From the NCBI GenBank assembly GCA_019242465.1, contig JAFAVL010000788.1, forward strand, positions 1 to 6,376: a stretch of 6,376 nucleotides of DNA, written 5' to 3'. This DNA comes from Chroococcidiopsidaceae cyanobacterium CP_BM_RX_35. GTDB taxonomy: Bacteria; Cyanobacteriota; Cyanobacteriia; Cyanobacteriales; Chroococcidiopsidaceae. Below the pieces are notes generated by a model. It did not search any database and was not told where the DNA came from. It saw nothing but the letters and a program-made list of their open reading frames with translations. Positions 6,267 through 6,376 of the stretch are shown one piece after another (the first letter of the stretch is position 1; each line of letters begins with the position of its first letter). The position numbers and the translations under genes are program-made.

Positions 6267-6376
6267 TACACGAGGTTAATTTGACTATAAGCGCACTCTA
6301 GCTAAGTATCTACTATCTGAGTTATTTGTGCCTTATTAGATTCTATTTTTCAACCACACTCATCTAAATTTTCTTT

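Overview
The window looks like cyanobacterial chromosome. Two things point there. The RNase E-type protein ends in the arginine nonapeptide known from cyanobacterial RNase E as a PNPase docking site. Three perfect HIP1 octamers (GCGATCGC) fall in about 6.4 kb, where chance predicts roughly 0.1. The two large proteins also read like cyanobacterial family members. Genus cannot be fixed from sequence alone. The GC-rich palindromic repeats would suit a repeat-rich genome such as Chroococcidiopsis- or Scytonema-like lineages, but that is only a guess.

All supported genes lie on the minus strand, so the reading order is right to left. A small STAS-domain protein (5893-6228) comes first, with a good Shine-Dalgarno. 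After 45 bp comes a large fused radical SAM protein (3112-5847, TIGR03960-type catalytic part plus DUF2344/TIGR03936-type C-terminal part). A 401-bp gene-free stretch (2711-3111) follows, with a plausible promoter at its upstream end and what would be a long 5' leader. Then come rne (587-2710) and, 17 bp further on, rnhB (569 to beyond the left edge). The adjacent rne-rnhB pair is probably one transcription unit. No tRNA, rRNA, CRISPR array, transposase or convincing intrinsic terminator was seen.

Functionally the core of the window is RNA metabolism: RNase E for mRNA and rRNA processing, and RNase HII for RNA in RNA-DNA hybrids. Next to it sits a radical SAM protein of unknown substrate whose family is often found near Rne/Rng and ribosomal-protein genes. 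The STAS protein probably belongs to a partner-switching regulatory circuit whose kinase is not in the window.

The most unusual signal is a block of about 132 bp, about 68% GC and rich in palindromes, at about 3271-3402. It appears to have been inserted in frame into the DUF2344 domain of the radical SAM gene, adding about 44 arginine-rich residues. A second, simpler perfect palindrome lies in frame in the variable N-terminal extension of rnhB. Together they suggest palindromic repeats tolerated, or domesticated, inside coding genes.
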